A stretch of 64,000 bases of DNA, from the NCBI GenBank assembly GCA_019090615.1, contig JAHRVQ010000022.1, positions 62,001 to 126,000 of the forward strand, given 5' to 3'. Below the pieces are notes generated by a model. That model saw only the letters and a program-made list of their open reading frames with translations. It searched no databases and was not told where the DNA came from. How positions within the stretch are numbered: position 1 is the first letter of the stretch; each line of letters begins with the position of its first letter. A program made the position numbers and the translations under genes. Below, piece after piece: positions 37,842-47,537 of this stretch. Origin of the DNA: Pseudomonadales bacterium (lineage in GTDB: Bacteria > Pseudomonadota > Gammaproteobacteria > Pseudomonadales > Azotimanducaceae).

Positions 37842-38048
37842 AAATAGATTAACTACCTGTGAAAAGGGGCATGTTACTTTAATTAGGGATTTAACCCAAT
37901 CAAGAATCAGTGCGTGAAAAAAACAAAAATGAAATGTTTGAGCAATTTGCTAAAAAATTTGAACCACAAAAGTTATTACAGTCTAGGGAATCCCTGCTTA
38001 AAGTCCATTTACCGCTCGGTGGTGCCTAGTCATTTAATCAGGGCTTAT

Positions 38049-39005
38049 TTAGTTAGGAACCGGCACGGTAACAAAAAACCTACGTGCGCCTCGCTGAACC
38101 TCTACCCGTACTCTTTTTGAGGCAATGGCCTTATTAATTAATGAGCGGTCATTTTGTATATTGCCAACCGGTTGGCCATTGACTGATAAAACCACATCAC
38201 CCTGTTGCAGTCCGGCCTGGCGTAACATTGACTGTGAAACTTCAGCGCCGATTTTATAGCCATTTGCGGATGAATTATCGACTGGCACCAGACCAAATTC
38301 ATCCAGTACAGCCTGAGGTTCCTGGTCGAGACGTTGCTGGTAACTTGCCAGCTGTTGGCGAAATTCTGAGCTACGGTTACGATTGCCTCGATTTCGCGAG
38401 AGGTCCTGGGTGCGTTGGGTAATACGTTCTCGAATTTGTTGCAGGCGAGTTTCACTTTGTTGTTGATTAGCGGGGTTGGAAAAACTGGCAGTTGTTGTGT
38501 TAGCTGTGTTCGCTGTATTGTCTGGGAACTTTTCTATTGATGTGCCTTCGTAAAAGGCCAGTTTTTCAATGCGTGAGCCTCTTTTAATTAGCACATAGTT
38601 ATTAAATACAGCATTTAAAATGGCATTGCCGGGTAACCTGTCGTCGATATGATAAAGCTCTCCGGGTTTGCCTTTGCTGGCGACAATGGCACTTGCATCG
38701 GCCGGGTCTTCGGTGGTGAATACGCCCTGAAGTTCCAGGTTCAGGGTGGTGATGGGTGCTTCGATTTGCTTTGTTACTATTTCTGTTTCGGTCACGGTAC
38801 CAAACAGGTTTAATTTATCGATGTTAAAATTTTGTTGCTGCCTGGTGGCTTGTCTGGATTGATTAGGTGTGGCTATAAATTCTACCTGGCTCAAATTTTC
38901 GATAAAAAATAATGCAGCCTGGGCGAGGGATATAAAGATTAAAAAAACCAGAAATATATTTGCCGCAGTGCTCAGCAGCTTGTTATTTTTGCTGACCAAA
39001 TCCAT
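38049..39005 (-). CDS. gspC: Type II secretion system protein GspC
   Basis: Inner-membrane protein that links the cytoplasmic-side platform to the secretin. One membrane segment near the N-terminus (STAANIFLVFLIFISLAQAA), a homology region (LNLFGTVTETE, LNLELQGVFTTEDPADASAIVA), a glutamine/arginine-rich linker, and a PDZ domain at the end (QAGLQQGDVVLSVNGQPVG). I prefer ATG 39005 over the in-frame TTG 39017. The 207-bp gap to gspD holds nothing evident. Confidence 0.9.
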   Translation of the reverse strand: MDLVSKNNKLLSTAANIFLVFLIFISLAQAALFFIENLSQVEFIATPNQSRQATRQQQNFNIDKLNLFGTVTETEIVTKQIEAPITTLNLELQGVFTTEDPADASAIVASKGKPGELYHIDDRLPGNAILNAVFNNYVLIKRGSRIEKLAFYEGTSIEKFPDNTANTANTTTASFSNPANQQQSETRLQQIRERITQRTQDLSRNRGNRNRSSEFRQQLASYQQRLDQEPQAVLDEFGLVPVDNSSANGYKIGAEVSQSMLRQAGLQQGDVVLSVNGQPVGNIQNDRSLINKAIASKRVRVEVQRGARRFFVTVPVPN

Positions 39006-39190
39006 GAGTGTTTCCAAAGTATGTCCCTTAATGCATCAGCTTGGGTAACGATTCATTAATTGCTACGAACAAGTAATGATCCGCGATTGTATCTGTTTAG
39101 CGTATGTCAGTATTTTCGGTTTCATTGTTTGCTCTTAAGCCGCTAATTGTCTGCTCTTAATCTACTATATAGTTGATAGTTGGCGTTTAT

Positions 39191-40030
39191 CTAAAATACC
39201 TGTTCTTCAAACTCTAGCACAGTGTCATCCAAATTAGTGCCAGAAGGCCAGGGAAGTCGTGCCAGGTCAAAGATGCGCGCTTTGACTTTTACCCGAATCC
39301 AGCCATCTTGTTTGAGTTCGATATTGATTAAGGGTTCATTATTATGCTGAATCTCTAATCCCAGGATTTCACTCTGTAGAGAAATTATCCCGTCAAGGGC
39401 CGGTAGGTTAAATACCTGGGTGGCACCATCGGGGGCCCTGGAAGTGATTTTGCCACCTGGCCAGGTAATAGTGCCGTTTGCCTGTTGGAGCCATTTCAAA
39501 TCAGATGCCAGGTTAATTTGGCCCACATTAATGGCGCCACTGAAAGTCAAACCCTGCGGCTGACTAATTGCGTTGATGTAAGTGCTGCCTATATCCCCGC
39601 GTAAGTTGGTAATCACTATCTTGTTACTTTTTGCTACCACCTCAGCCATTAGATGATGGGCGATACCTTTCGCGCTAAGATCAAGGTCTATTGCCAATGG
39701 GATGATAGTATTGTCCTCGGCGGGGTTTATTTTAGATGTATCTTGTTCGGTGGCAGCCTTTGTAGAAGGTGGGTCGGTGGATATGAAGGGCATCAGCTGC
39801 CAACTCAGCAGGCTATTGGGGAAATCGCGATATTGTAATTCGGCCAGTCCATCCCATACCGTGCCACTAACGAGCAATACCTGTAAATCAGGCAAAGGCT
39901 GGTTGGCATTGGTATTTGCATTATTATTCAGCAGTGACCAGATTGGCGCTGCTGGCGCTCGTACTAACAGAAACCCTAAAAAACTAATGAGGGCAACGAA
40001 GCAAAAACCGGATAATCGAATCAGAGACAT
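39191..40030 (-). CDS. gspN: Type II secretion system protein GspN
   Basis: Accessory inner-membrane protein of type II secretion. It has an N-terminal signal anchor (LSGFCFVALISFLGFLLV) and a periplasmic domain with LLVSGTVWDGLAEL, SWQLMPF, LSAKGIAHHLMAEV and TWPGGKI, fitting GspN. 279 residues. The order gspN-gspC-gspD on one strand supports it, though GspN sequences diverge strongly. Confidence 0.8.
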   Translation of the reverse strand: MSLIRLSGFCFVALISFLGFLLVRAPAAPIWSLLNNNANTNANQPLPDLQVLLVSGTVWDGLAELQYRDFPNSLLSWQLMPFISTDPPSTKAATEQDTSKINPAEDNTIIPLAIDLDLSAKGIAHHLMAEVVAKSNKIVITNLRGDIGSTYINAISQPQGLTFSGAINVGQINLASDLKWLQQANGTITWPGGKITSRAPDGATQVFNLPALDGIISLQSEILGLEIQHNNEPLINIELKQDGWIRVKVKARIFDLARLPWPSGTNLDDTVLEFEEQVF

Positions 40031-40111
40031 GATATTGACATTATTAGTACAAAACTTTCATAAATGGAGGGTCAGTAAAGATGGGCAGCTAATGTGGGCA
40101 TCCAGGAAAAT

Positions 40112-40516
40112 CTATAACCAGTTTACTTGATGCTGACCTTCTTTTGTGAATCGAAACCAGCCACCGTCATCCTGACCTTCCCAACCTCCGGTACTACAAC
40201 GGACTTCGATTTGATCATCCTGTTCGATGAAATAATCAAAGGCTACTTCGGCACAATCTTTATCCGTTGGCCACTGAGTTTTATTTTGTTTGAACCAGAG
40301 TGAAATAAAACCGCCTTTGGCCGCTTTTGCATTAATCAGACATTCCATATTACTTTGATCAGAGGATGAATTTTGATCGCTGTTCAGGCTGCAATAGTGC
40401 GAGTTTTTGTCTTTGTTAAGGTCAAGCAGCTTGAAATGGGTTTGTAGCCAAACGAGTGCCATTTCAGGTGAAACGCCCTTGAGATAGATTTCCAGATCTG
40501 GAAAAGGCTCATTCAT
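40112..40516 (-). CDS. Hypothetical protein between dapE and gspN
   Basis: 134 residues that I do not recognise. No signal peptide or membrane segment. Strand-like segments such as DLEIYLKGVSPEMALVWLQTHF and the tryptophan-rich C-terminus (STGGWEGQDDGGWFRF) suggest a small folded cytosolic protein. It lies 69 bp after dapE and 81 bp before gspN on the same strand. Confidence 0.6.
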   Translation of the reverse strand: MNEPFPDLEIYLKGVSPEMALVWLQTHFKLLDLNKDKNSHYCSLNSDQNSSSDQSNMECLINAKAAKGGFISLWFKQNKTQWPTDKDCAEVAFDYFIEQDDQIEVRCSTGGWEGQDDGGWFRFTKEGQHQVNWL

Positions 40517-40585
40517 AGGTTGTGACCTTCTGCTTTACAGTTATGTTCATAGCGTCAATTTAGACCGTCAATGCAAATCATCTTT

Positions 40586-41749
40586 TCAGATCAGCAATTG
40601 ATCTAAGATCTGCCGATAAACGCGGGTCAAATTGTATAGATCGTCAATTAAGACGTGCTCGTTGAGTTTGTGGATAGTCGCGTTGCAAGGACCTAATTCC
40701 ACTACCTGGGTACCTGTTGGAGCAATAAATCGCCCATCTGATGTGCCACCAGAGGTGGATAGTTCGGGTTTAATGGCAAGGATTTTTTGTACGGCTTGTT
40801 CAACTGCTGGGATAAGTTCGCCGCCAACCGTTAGAAATGGATTGCCAGACAGGGTCCAGATTATGTCGTAGTTAAGCTGGTATTTATCCAGCACGGCTTC
40901 CAGGCGTTGCTTTAAACTCTGTTCAGTTGATTCTGTAGAGAAGCGAAAATTGAGCAGTAACTCCATATCGCCGGGGATTATATTAGTCACGCCAGTGCCT
41001 GAGTGTATATTGGATATCTGCATTGATGTGGGCGGGAAGAAATCGTTGCCAGCATCCCATTGGGTATTGGTTAATTCGGTTAATGCCGGCATGGCCATAT
41101 GAATTGGATTGCTGGCATCCTGTGGATAGGCGACATGACCTTGAATGCCGCGTATTTTTAGATTGCAATGTAATGATCCGCGGCGACCCGTTTTAACCAC
41201 GTCACCCAATTGTTGGCTACTGGTTGGTTCGCCGATTAAGCACCAGTCGAGTTCGATATTGCGCGCCTTGAGTGTTTCAATGACCTTTTTTGTGCCGTTG
41301 ATAGCATCAGCTTCTTCGTCGCTGGTGATTAAGAAGGCCAGCGTGCCTGAATGGTCAGGGTGGTCGGCTAAAAATCGTTCAGTGGCGGTTAGCATTGCGG
41401 CGAGAGAACCTTTCATGTCGGCTGCGCCGCGGCCGTGGAGAGCACCGTTAATGCGACTGGGCTCAAAGGGTGGTGTATGCCATTCTGATAGCGGCCCGGG
41501 AGGTACAACATCGGTATGGCCAGCAAATACAAAATAGGGCGCACCCTCGCCATGACAGGCCCACAGGTTGGTCACATCGCCGAAAGGCATATCTTCAACA
41601 GTAAATTGCATGGCGCGCAGTTGATCGCCGATAATTTTCTGGCAGCCAGCATCAGCGGGTGAAATGGACGTTAGACGAATAAGGTTTTCTGTTAGTTCAA
41701 GGGTTGCGGCATCGGTCTTTCTAAATGCCTGCGGGTCAGTTTTATTCAT
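40586..41749 (-). CDS. dapE: Succinyl-diaminopimelate desuccinylase
   Basis: Zn-dependent deacylase of lysine/diaminopimelate synthesis. Metal and catalytic residues visible are H78 and D80 ([11 protein letters not shown]), D111 ([10 protein letters not shown]), and E145-E146 ([11 protein letters not shown]). The dimerisation domain starts near [18 protein letters not shown]. The end [14 protein letters not shown] is typical of DapE. The M20 family includes ArgE, but DapE fits better in length (387) and motifs. Confidence 0.92.
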   Translation of the reverse strand: MNKTDPQAFRKTDAATLELTENLIRLTSISPADAGCQKIIGDQLRAMQFTVEDMPFGDVTNLWACHGEGAPYFVFAGHTDVVPPGPLSEWHTPPFEPSRINGALHGRGAADMKGSLAAMLTATERFLADHPDHSGTLAFLITSDEEADAINGTKKVIETLKARNIELDWCLIGEPTSSQQLGDVVKTGRRGSLHCNLKIRGIQGHVAYPQDASNPIHMAMPALTELTNTQWDAGNDFFPPTSMQISNIHSGTGVTNIIPGDMELLLNFRFSTESTEQSLKQRLEAVLDKYQLNYDIIWTLSGNPFLTVGGELIPAVEQAVQKILAIKPELSTSGGTSDGRFIAPTGTQVVELGPCNATIHKLNEHVLIDDLYNLTRVYRQILDQLLI

Positions 41750-41838
41750 AAATCATTATTCGTTCTGAATGGCCAGGTCTGCGTGTTGATGGACAATATA
41801 ATTAGCCAGCTGGGTTTTAGAGAGATTCTCAATTATGA

Positions 41839-42636
41839 CTAATATTGTATCAGTCTGCGCTTGATTTTAGACTGGGCTTTTTGATCTAGCCCAGCTGCAT
41901 TAAAATACGCTGCGTAGGAGCCGTGTTGGTTGATGACCTGAGTCAGTGCGGCGCGTAAATATTCTTCTTTAACACCAGCGATTAGATTCAGGCTTTGGGT
42001 ATCTACACGGTCACCGTATCTTTTCTTGAAGCCGGGTGCCATGCGTTTTATTAGTTCATCGGCCTGGTTGGTCAGTAAATAATCGTCATACACGTCTGCT
42101 TCGGCGACGCCGAGCATTAATAAAATCATTGCTGCACCAAAACCGGTGCGATCTTTGCCAGCAGAACAATGGAGTAAGAATCCTGTCTCAACATTTTTTA
42201 ATTCGCTAAACAGGCGGCTGTAGTCAGCGATATGGTCTCGGGCTATCTCCTGGGTTACTTGCTGCATGAAACTAATAAGCTTGTTATGGTCCTGTCTGGC
42301 TTCTTTAAAGCTTGCTTGCATTTGCGACGAACTGCCTGGTGCAATGGGGATATGTACTCGGCAGCTAAAGCTCTCGTGGCCAGGTGTTGGATCAAATTTG
42401 ATTTCATCATTGCGCCGTAGGTCGCAGATAACACCGATATTTAATTGGGTAAAACTGGCATATGCAGTTTCAGGGATGCCTGCCATGGAGCCGCAGCGAA
42501 ATAGTTTGCCCAGTTTGACGTGGCCGCCATCAACGGTTTTATAACCGCCAAAGTCGCGGAAATTGAGGCTGCCCTCAATTGGGATAAATCGTGCATCCCT
42601 GGCTTTATTGGCAATATCTGTGGGTAACTGGGTCAT
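41839..42636 (-). CDS. Tyrosine-protein phosphatase family protein
   Basis: Cysteine-dependent phosphatase of the Y_phosphatase3 group. The P-loop is HCSAGKDRTG with nucleophile C157 and R163. The N-terminal NFRDFGGYKT and CDLRRNDEI are the usual family markers, as is the C-terminal VKEEYLRAAL. Such proteins dephosphorylate phosphotyrosine or phosphoinositides; the substrate here is unknown. No secretion signal. Confidence 0.88.
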   Translation of the reverse strand: MTQLPTDIANKARDARFIPIEGSLNFRDFGGYKTVDGGHVKLGKLFRCGSMAGIPETAYASFTQLNIGVICDLRRNDEIKFDPTPGHESFSCRVHIPIAPGSSSQMQASFKEARQDHNKLISFMQQVTQEIARDHIADYSRLFSELKNVETGFLLHCSAGKDRTGFGAAMILLMLGVAEADVYDDYLLTNQADELIKRMAPGFKKRYGDRVDTQSLNLIAGVKEEYLRAALTQVINQHGSYAAYFNAAGLDQKAQSKIKRRLIQY

Positions 42637-42772
42637 TATTGTTTGTGGCTCGGTTTTGATCGCAGTTGCGCGAGGCTATGTCAATATTTTTTAGAAACCG
42701 AACTATAGCAGAATTAGATTTTTTGCTCAGCGCTATTTGCTCTTCAATATTAAGGCCAAATATTGCAAACAC

Positions 42773-42806
42773 AAATCGGCCAGATGTAAAGTTATCTGGC
42801 CGATTT
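42773..42806 (-). terminator. Hairpin terminator after the DUF35/thiolase-like pair
   Basis: Perfect 13-bp arms (42773-42785, 42794-42806) with GGCCAGAT/ATCTGGCC and a base of AAATC/GATTT. It lies 60 bp after the end of the minus-strand gene at 42867 and would stop that transcript before the phosphatase gene. A T run on the plus side makes it usable both ways. Confidence 0.7.
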
Positions 42807-42866
42807 TTGGACATACGTTAAAGGAAAGTACTTATAGACTAATTATCTGGGATATAAATAGCGTTT

Positions 42867-43286
42867 TTAAACCGGCTTGAATAGCGGAATATTAAGTGCT
42901 TCATGCTCTTCCCATTCCAGCTGCACTCTTTGGCCAATTTTAACTTCGTCAGCATCTATACCAACAACATTCGATAAAATACGTGGCCCTTCATCCATAT
43001 CAATAAAGGCGACGGTATAAGGTGCCATATTTCTGAAAAATGGGTGATAGCTTTGACGTACGATGCTAAAAGTATATACGGTGCCGGTGCCTGCCGCTTT
43101 TTTCCACACCAGGTTGCCGGAGGTACAGCCAGTGCAGTGCCGGCGTGAATAGAATATGACGGTTTCGCAATTATCACATTGCTGGTAGCGAAATTCTTTT
43201 TCTTTGGTGCCCGCCCAGAATTCTTGACTGTCGAGTTCTTTGTGTTTTGGTAGTGGCCTTGTTATTTCTCGTTTTGTTTTAGTCAT
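42867..43286 (-). CDS. Zn-ribbon OB-fold protein (DUF35), partner of the thiolase-like protein
   Basis: DUF35 proteins combine a rubredoxin-like zinc ribbon with an OB fold and form complexes with thiolase-superfamily proteins or Ltp2-type aldolases. The zinc cysteines are C37, C40, C51 and C54 (CDNC, CTGC). The OB part has GTGTVYTFSIVRQSYHPFF and VAFIDMDEGPRI. It lies 3 bp after the thiolase-like gene, so the two are surely one operon. Confidence 0.9.
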   Translation of the reverse strand: MTKTKREITRPLPKHKELDSQEFWAGTKEKEFRYQQCDNCETVIFYSRRHCTGCTSGNLVWKKAAGTGTVYTFSIVRQSYHPFFRNMAPYTVAFIDMDEGPRILSNVVGIDADEVKIGQRVQLEWEEHEALNIPLFKPV

Positions 43287-43289
43287 GAT

Positions 43290-44477
43290 CTAGTCGCTCC
43301 CCAATATTATAGTGCCTGCTGCATGTCGGCTGCCTAACATGCCGCCGTTTCCATGGGCGACGGCAAGTTTGGCGTCTGCTACCTGTGAATTGGACTCGCC
43401 CCTTAGTTGTCTGGTGGCTTCGAGCAATAGAAATATACCCCGCATACCCGGGTGGTTTGAGGATAAACCGCCGCCGTCAGTATTGAGAGCTGGGCCGCCA
43501 GATTGATCAAATCTTAGTTTGCCACCCTGAACCCAGTTGCCGCCTTCACCCTTGGGGCAAAAGCCCAGGTCTTCGAGCAGGGCTAGTACAGTAATGGTGA
43601 AGGAGTCGTAAATCATTGCGATATCAATCTCGGCAGGTGTAACGCCTGCTTCGCCAAATGCCTGTGGGGCCGATTGTACCGCCGCGCTGGTGGTGATGTC
43701 GCCGCCATTTTCTGGATATTTGGTGGCTTCGCCACTGCCTAAAATCCACACTGGTGGCTTTTTGCAATCTCGGGCTATATCAGCAGAGGATATTATTACT
43801 GCGCCGCCGCCATCTGAAATCATACAGCATTCGAGCAGGTGCAATGGGTCGGCAATCATGCGTGAATTCACTACGTCGTCGATGCTAGTTTCGCGAATAT
43901 CAAGAAATTCGAGATCTTCCATAGCCCGCACTGCTTCAGGGTTGCGCATCGCATGGTAGCGGGTAGCGGTTGCAATTTCTGCTAATTGTTCACTTGTGGT
44001 GCCATAATCATGCATATGCCGACGAGCCACCATGGCATAGTTGGCGATTAACGTCTGACCAACAAAGGATTCCATATTATCCGCTGGATGGGCACCGCCG
44101 CCTCGGCCGCCTACACCGATGGCTGTGGCATTACTGTGGGCTGTTGAACCATAAGTTAATAATGCCACGCTGGCTTTACCGGCAGCGATATCCCGCTTGG
44201 CATGGCCTGCATGGTACTCATAAGAACTGCCGCCTACCATGGTGGTATCAATAACATTAGGTTTTAGGCCAAAGTATTCAGCAATATTGAGCCCGCCCAT
44301 TCCGCCGCCCTCACCTGCATCATAGATGGCGTCGACATCTGACCAGTCAAGCCCGGCGTCTTCCAGTGCTCTGGCGGCGCTTTCGGCTTTGATCTGCAGG
44401 GGTGTAACCTCTCCTTCGACATCCCGTGAAGGGTATTCATGAATGCCAACGATCGCGGCATCTCTTGTTTGGCTCAT
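43290..44477 (-). CDS. Thiolase-superfamily (SCP2/Ltp-type) protein lacking the nucleophilic cysteine
   Basis: 395 residues with the thiolase fold of the lipid-transfer/SCP2 thiolase group. Where thiolases have the nucleophilic Cys the sequence reads TTMVGGSSYEYH (78-89), without Cys. The C-terminal CxG motif is replaced by AHGNGGMLG (374-382); NHPGMRG keeps H342. Y290 (MIYDSFTITVLALLEDLG) matches the region that carries a catalytic Tyr in the Ltp2 retro-aldolases. Together with the DUF35 partner this points to C-C lyase or aldol activity on an acyl-CoA rather than thiolysis. The substrate is unknown; steroid side chains are the known case. Confidence 0.8.
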   Translation of the reverse strand: MSQTRDAAIVGIHEYPSRDVEGEVTPLQIKAESAARALEDAGLDWSDVDAIYDAGEGGGMGGLNIAEYFGLKPNVIDTTMVGGSSYEYHAGHAKRDIAAGKASVALLTYGSTAHSNATAIGVGGRGGGAHPADNMESFVGQTLIANYAMVARRHMHDYGTTSEQLAEIATATRYHAMRNPEAVRAMEDLEFLDIRETSIDDVVNSRMIADPLHLLECCMISDGGGAVIISSADIARDCKKPPVWILGSGEATKYPENGGDITTSAAVQSAPQAFGEAGVTPAEIDIAMIYDSFTITVLALLEDLGFCPKGEGGNWVQGGKLRFDQSGGPALNTDGGGLSSNHPGMRGIFLLLEATRQLRGESNSQVADAKLAVAHGNGGMLGSRHAAGTIILGSD

Positions 44478-44492
44478 TGGTGCCTCCTTTCT

Positions 44493-44552
44493 TTATGAAT
44501 GGTTTTATGAATGGTCTTATGAATGATTTTATAGATTGTTTTATAGTTGTTT
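44493..44552. repeat. 12-bp tandem repeat, 5 copies
   Basis: Five 12-bp units (TTATGAATGGTT, TTATGAATGGTC, TTATGAATGATT, TTATAGATTGTT, TTATAGTTGTTT) in the divergent gap between the thiolase-like gene and coaE. The copies decay from left to right. Confidence 0.75.
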
Positions 44553-44679
44553 GTTGATATAAAACGTCAGGTTAAGACGATAGAAGGAATGAATATACAG
44601 AAATGCAGGCATGATTTGTAGGTGCATTTGCAGCACTTCTGTGGCAGATTGGCCGGCATTACATAGAAGGAGAGTATTG

Positions 44680-45291
44680 TTGAAAGTTATTTGTCTGACC
44701 GGTGGTATGGCTTCCGGAAAATCTACTGCGACCCAATTTTTAAAGGCCAGGGGGGCGGATATTATTGATGCAGATTTACTCGGCCATCAGGTCTACGAAC
44801 CGGATACAGAAGGCTATATTCAGGTAATTGAGGCATTTGGTCGTGATCTTATTGGTAATGCGGGGCTGGGTGAGGGCAAGCAGATAGATCGAAAAATTCT
44901 CGGCGGTAAGGTTTTTGGTAAACCAGAAGAATTGACTCGTTTGACCGATATCGTCTGGCCACAAATCAGACAATTGGCGGAGCAACAAATTGCAGCAATA
45001 AAAGCCGCCAACGCAGATGCAACTGTGGTGCTTGAAGCAGCAGTGCTTTTTGAAGCGGGCTGGGAGGATATGGGTGACGAAATTTGGGTTGTTGTTGTTG
45101 AGCGGGAGATAGCCATCGAGCGGGCTATAAAGCGGGATGGATTTCCCCGCGAAGGGGTAGAAAGTCGGCTGGACGCACAACTATCCAACAAGGAACGTAT
45201 TCAGGGCGCAAGCACCGTTATAGACAACAGTACTACGCTTGAAGCTATGCAGGCGCAACTAGAGAAAGAGTGGCAACGTTTTAAAGACTGA
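44680..45291 (+). CDS. coaE: Dephospho-CoA kinase
   Basis: Last step of coenzyme A synthesis. The P-loop is LTGGMASGKST, followed by GADIIDADLLGH; the LID region has KRDGFPREGVESRL. The start is most likely TTG 44680 (or TTG 44677), with AAGGAG at 44667-44672; the open frame continues upstream to an ATG at 44611 that adds unrelated residues. In Pseudomonas coaE follows pilD; here it stands alone. Confidence 0.93.
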   Translation: MKVICLTGGMASGKSTATQFLKARGADIIDADLLGHQVYEPDTEGYIQVIEAFGRDLIGNAGLGEGKQIDRKILGGKVFGKPEELTRLTDIVWPQIRQLAEQQIAAIKAANADATVVLEAAVLFEAGWEDMGDEIWVVVVEREIAIERAIKRDGFPREGVESRLDAQLSNKERIQGASTVIDNSTTLEAMQAQLEKEWQRFKD

Positions 45292-45323
45292 AGCGGTATC
45301 TGTTCTGTGTCTATATCAAACTA

Positions 45324-46208
45324 TTAATCCATAGAACTAAAACCAGACGTGATACTTTGATCTTCGATGTTTTCCTTGAGCGTTGTATAGTCGTAGGTGC
45401 TTAAGCCTACATGGTCCAGGACGGATGCCTCTAATCTGGACCATTCATAGTCGCTGGTCTGTTCGCCTAAGGTTTGATAAGTTTCACAAATATTTTCAGC
45501 CATTTTCAGGATTGCCAAAAGGTTTTTTTTGCGGCTATTTTTATAGTTAGTATTGGCGAAGATGTCGTCCACTGAGTGGTGATCCTGAATCGCTTCTGAA
45601 ATATAATTGGGTAGGTTCCAGGCTTTGCTCACGTAATAGCCGACCACGCAATGGTTGGTATTAAATACCTCATTTTCGACGTCTACAATACGCCTTTCTT
45701 CTATAGCGTAGCTTTCCACGACAACCGATGGAAAGGTTTCAAAACGCGATAACATCAGCATATTACCGCAATTATGGAACAGGCCAAACAGATAGGCTTC
45801 ATCGGGGCTGGCAAGGCCGATATCTTTACTGATGGCGGCGCTAACTACGGCAACGTCCATGGCTGAGTCCCAGAATCGGGTCATTTTAATGATTTTATCG
45901 TCACTCAGTGAGCTTCGAATGGAGAGTGAATTGACAAGATTCACCACAGTGGCTATGCCAAGCAACGAGATCGCCTGATGTACGGAGGTTATCTTGTCGC
46001 TAAGCCCAAAAAAGGGTGAGTTGATAGTTTTTAGAATACTGCCGCATAGGCCAATGTCCTGCATAATTAACCTGGTGATACTATCAATACTACAATTGTC
46101 ATCCATTTGTTCCATTTGCAGATCTACCATGATCTGAGGTTGCGGTGGAATGGATATTCCTTGTAAGAGCTCCTTGATCTGAGCTGTGGTTAGTTGGTTG
46201 TCATCCAT
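45324..46208 (-). CDS. HDOD domain protein
   Basis: Single HDOD domain over most of its 294 residues (IPPQPQIMVDLQMEQMDDNCSID at the start, then INSPFFGLSDKITSVHQAISLLGI, LFHNCGNMLML, HCVVGYYVSKAWNLP). HDOD proteins are regulators in chemotaxis, motility or stress signalling, usually without enzymatic HD residues. There is no attached receiver or GGDEF domain. It is convergent with coaE. The substrate or partner is unknown. Confidence 0.87.
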   Translation of the reverse strand: MDDNQLTTAQIKELLQGISIPPQPQIMVDLQMEQMDDNCSIDSITRLIMQDIGLCGSILKTINSPFFGLSDKITSVHQAISLLGIATVVNLVNSLSIRSSLSDDKIIKMTRFWDSAMDVAVVSAAISKDIGLASPDEAYLFGLFHNCGNMLMLSRFETFPSVVVESYAIEERRIVDVENEVFNTNHCVVGYYVSKAWNLPNYISEAIQDHHSVDDIFANTNYKNSRKKNLLAILKMAENICETYQTLGEQTSDYEWSRLEASVLDHVGLSTYDYTTLKENIEDQSITSGFSSMD

Positions 46209-46436
46209 TGAATTTCCTGAATATGAGCCAAAACCGGAATTGTCTAGCCGGCATTAGTTTATCCCTGTAATTGTAGATCAGCTTCTGCCAACCTGGCGGA
46301 AGAAACTGCCAGATAATTGAATTGATCTCTTTGTAGCGACTCTGATGCAGTTCGTTTACAATGCGCGCTCCGCTATAAATGGCCGTTGTGGCGTGTTTCG
46401 CCCTAAAATGGTCGGCCTAAAAAATTGAAGAATTTG

Positions 46437-47532
46437 ATGGAAATAAATCCGCTGATTACCTTAATGAAAGATCTCAAAGAGCGCACTGACGTTCTCAGGG
46501 GGTATCTTTGACTATGAGCTGCGCAAAGAACGACTGGCAGAAGTAGAACTAGAATTGGCGGATTCCGGGGTTTGGGACCGGCCTGAGTATGCCCAGAAAT
46601 TGGGTAAAGAAAGGTCTGCACTTGAAGCTGTGGTATTCACCATAGATAAACTTGATGGGGGTCTGGAAGAGTCAACGGACCTGGTCGAATTGGCTAAAGA
46701 GGAAGATGATGAATCCTTGATTGCAGACGTACAGTCTGACCTAGCAGAGCTGGATCAACAGCTGAAGGTGCTTGAATTTCGTCGTATGTTTGATGGTGAG
46801 ATGGATGCCAATAGTGCCTACCTGGATATTCAATCAGGGTCTGGCGGCACAGAAGCCCAGGACTGGGCCAATATGTTATTAAGAATGTATTTGCGCTGGG
46901 GTGAAGCGAAGGGATTTAAGACCGACATTATGGAAATAACTGATGGTGATGTAGCGGGCATCAAGGGCGCTACTATTCGCTTCGAAGGTGATTATGCTTA
47001 TGGTTGGTTGCGCACCGAGACTGGCGTACATCGACTGGTCAGGAAATCGCCGTTTGATTCCGGCAGTCGGCGACATACATCTTTTGCGTCGGTTTTTGCA
47101 TCCCCCGAGCTAGATGATGATATTGAAATTGAAATAAATATGGCTGAAGTACGAGTTGATACCTATCGCGCCAGTGGCGCGGGCGGTCAGCATGTGAATA
47201 AAACAGATTCGGCCATTCGGCTAACGCATGTTCCTTCTGGCATTGTGGTGCAATGTCAAAATCAACGCTCTCAACATAAAAACCGAGATCAGGCGATGAA
47301 GCAGTTAAAGGCCAAATTATACGAGCTTGAGGAACAGAAACGGCGCGCTGAGATGCAAGAAGTTGAAGATAGCAAGTCGGCCATTAGTTGGGGGAGTCAA
47401 ATTCGCTCATATGTTCTGGACTCAGCTCGTATTAAAGACTTAAGAACAAATATTGAAACATCAAATACCCAGGCGGTGCTTGATGGTGATCTCGACCAAT
47501 TTATCGTTGCCAGTTTAAAACAGGGGCTTTGA
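46437..47532 (+). CDS. prfB: Peptide chain release factor 2, with programmed +1 frameshift
   Basis: Recognises UGA and UAA stops. Translation starts at ATG 46437 and reaches TGA at 46509-46511 after 24 codons ([20 protein letters not shown]). Ribosomes then shift +1 on CTTTGAC and continue at 46510 to 47532 (join 46437..46508, 46510..47532; 364 residues). The internal AGGGGG at 46497-46502 is the stimulating SD-like element. The stop-recognition motif SPF ([12 protein letters not shown]) and the GGQ loop ([14 protein letters not shown]) are intact. This autoregulatory shift is well known. Confidence 0.97.
46497..46512 (+). promoter_or_regulatory. Programmed frameshift site of prfB
   Basis: AGGGGGTATCTTTGAC: an SD-like AGGGGG three bases before the CTT slippery codon, then TGA followed by C. 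It is the classical RF2 autoregulatory signal: low RF2 slows termination at this UGA and favours the +1 shift. Confidence 0.95.
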
Positions 47533-47537
47533 GCATC

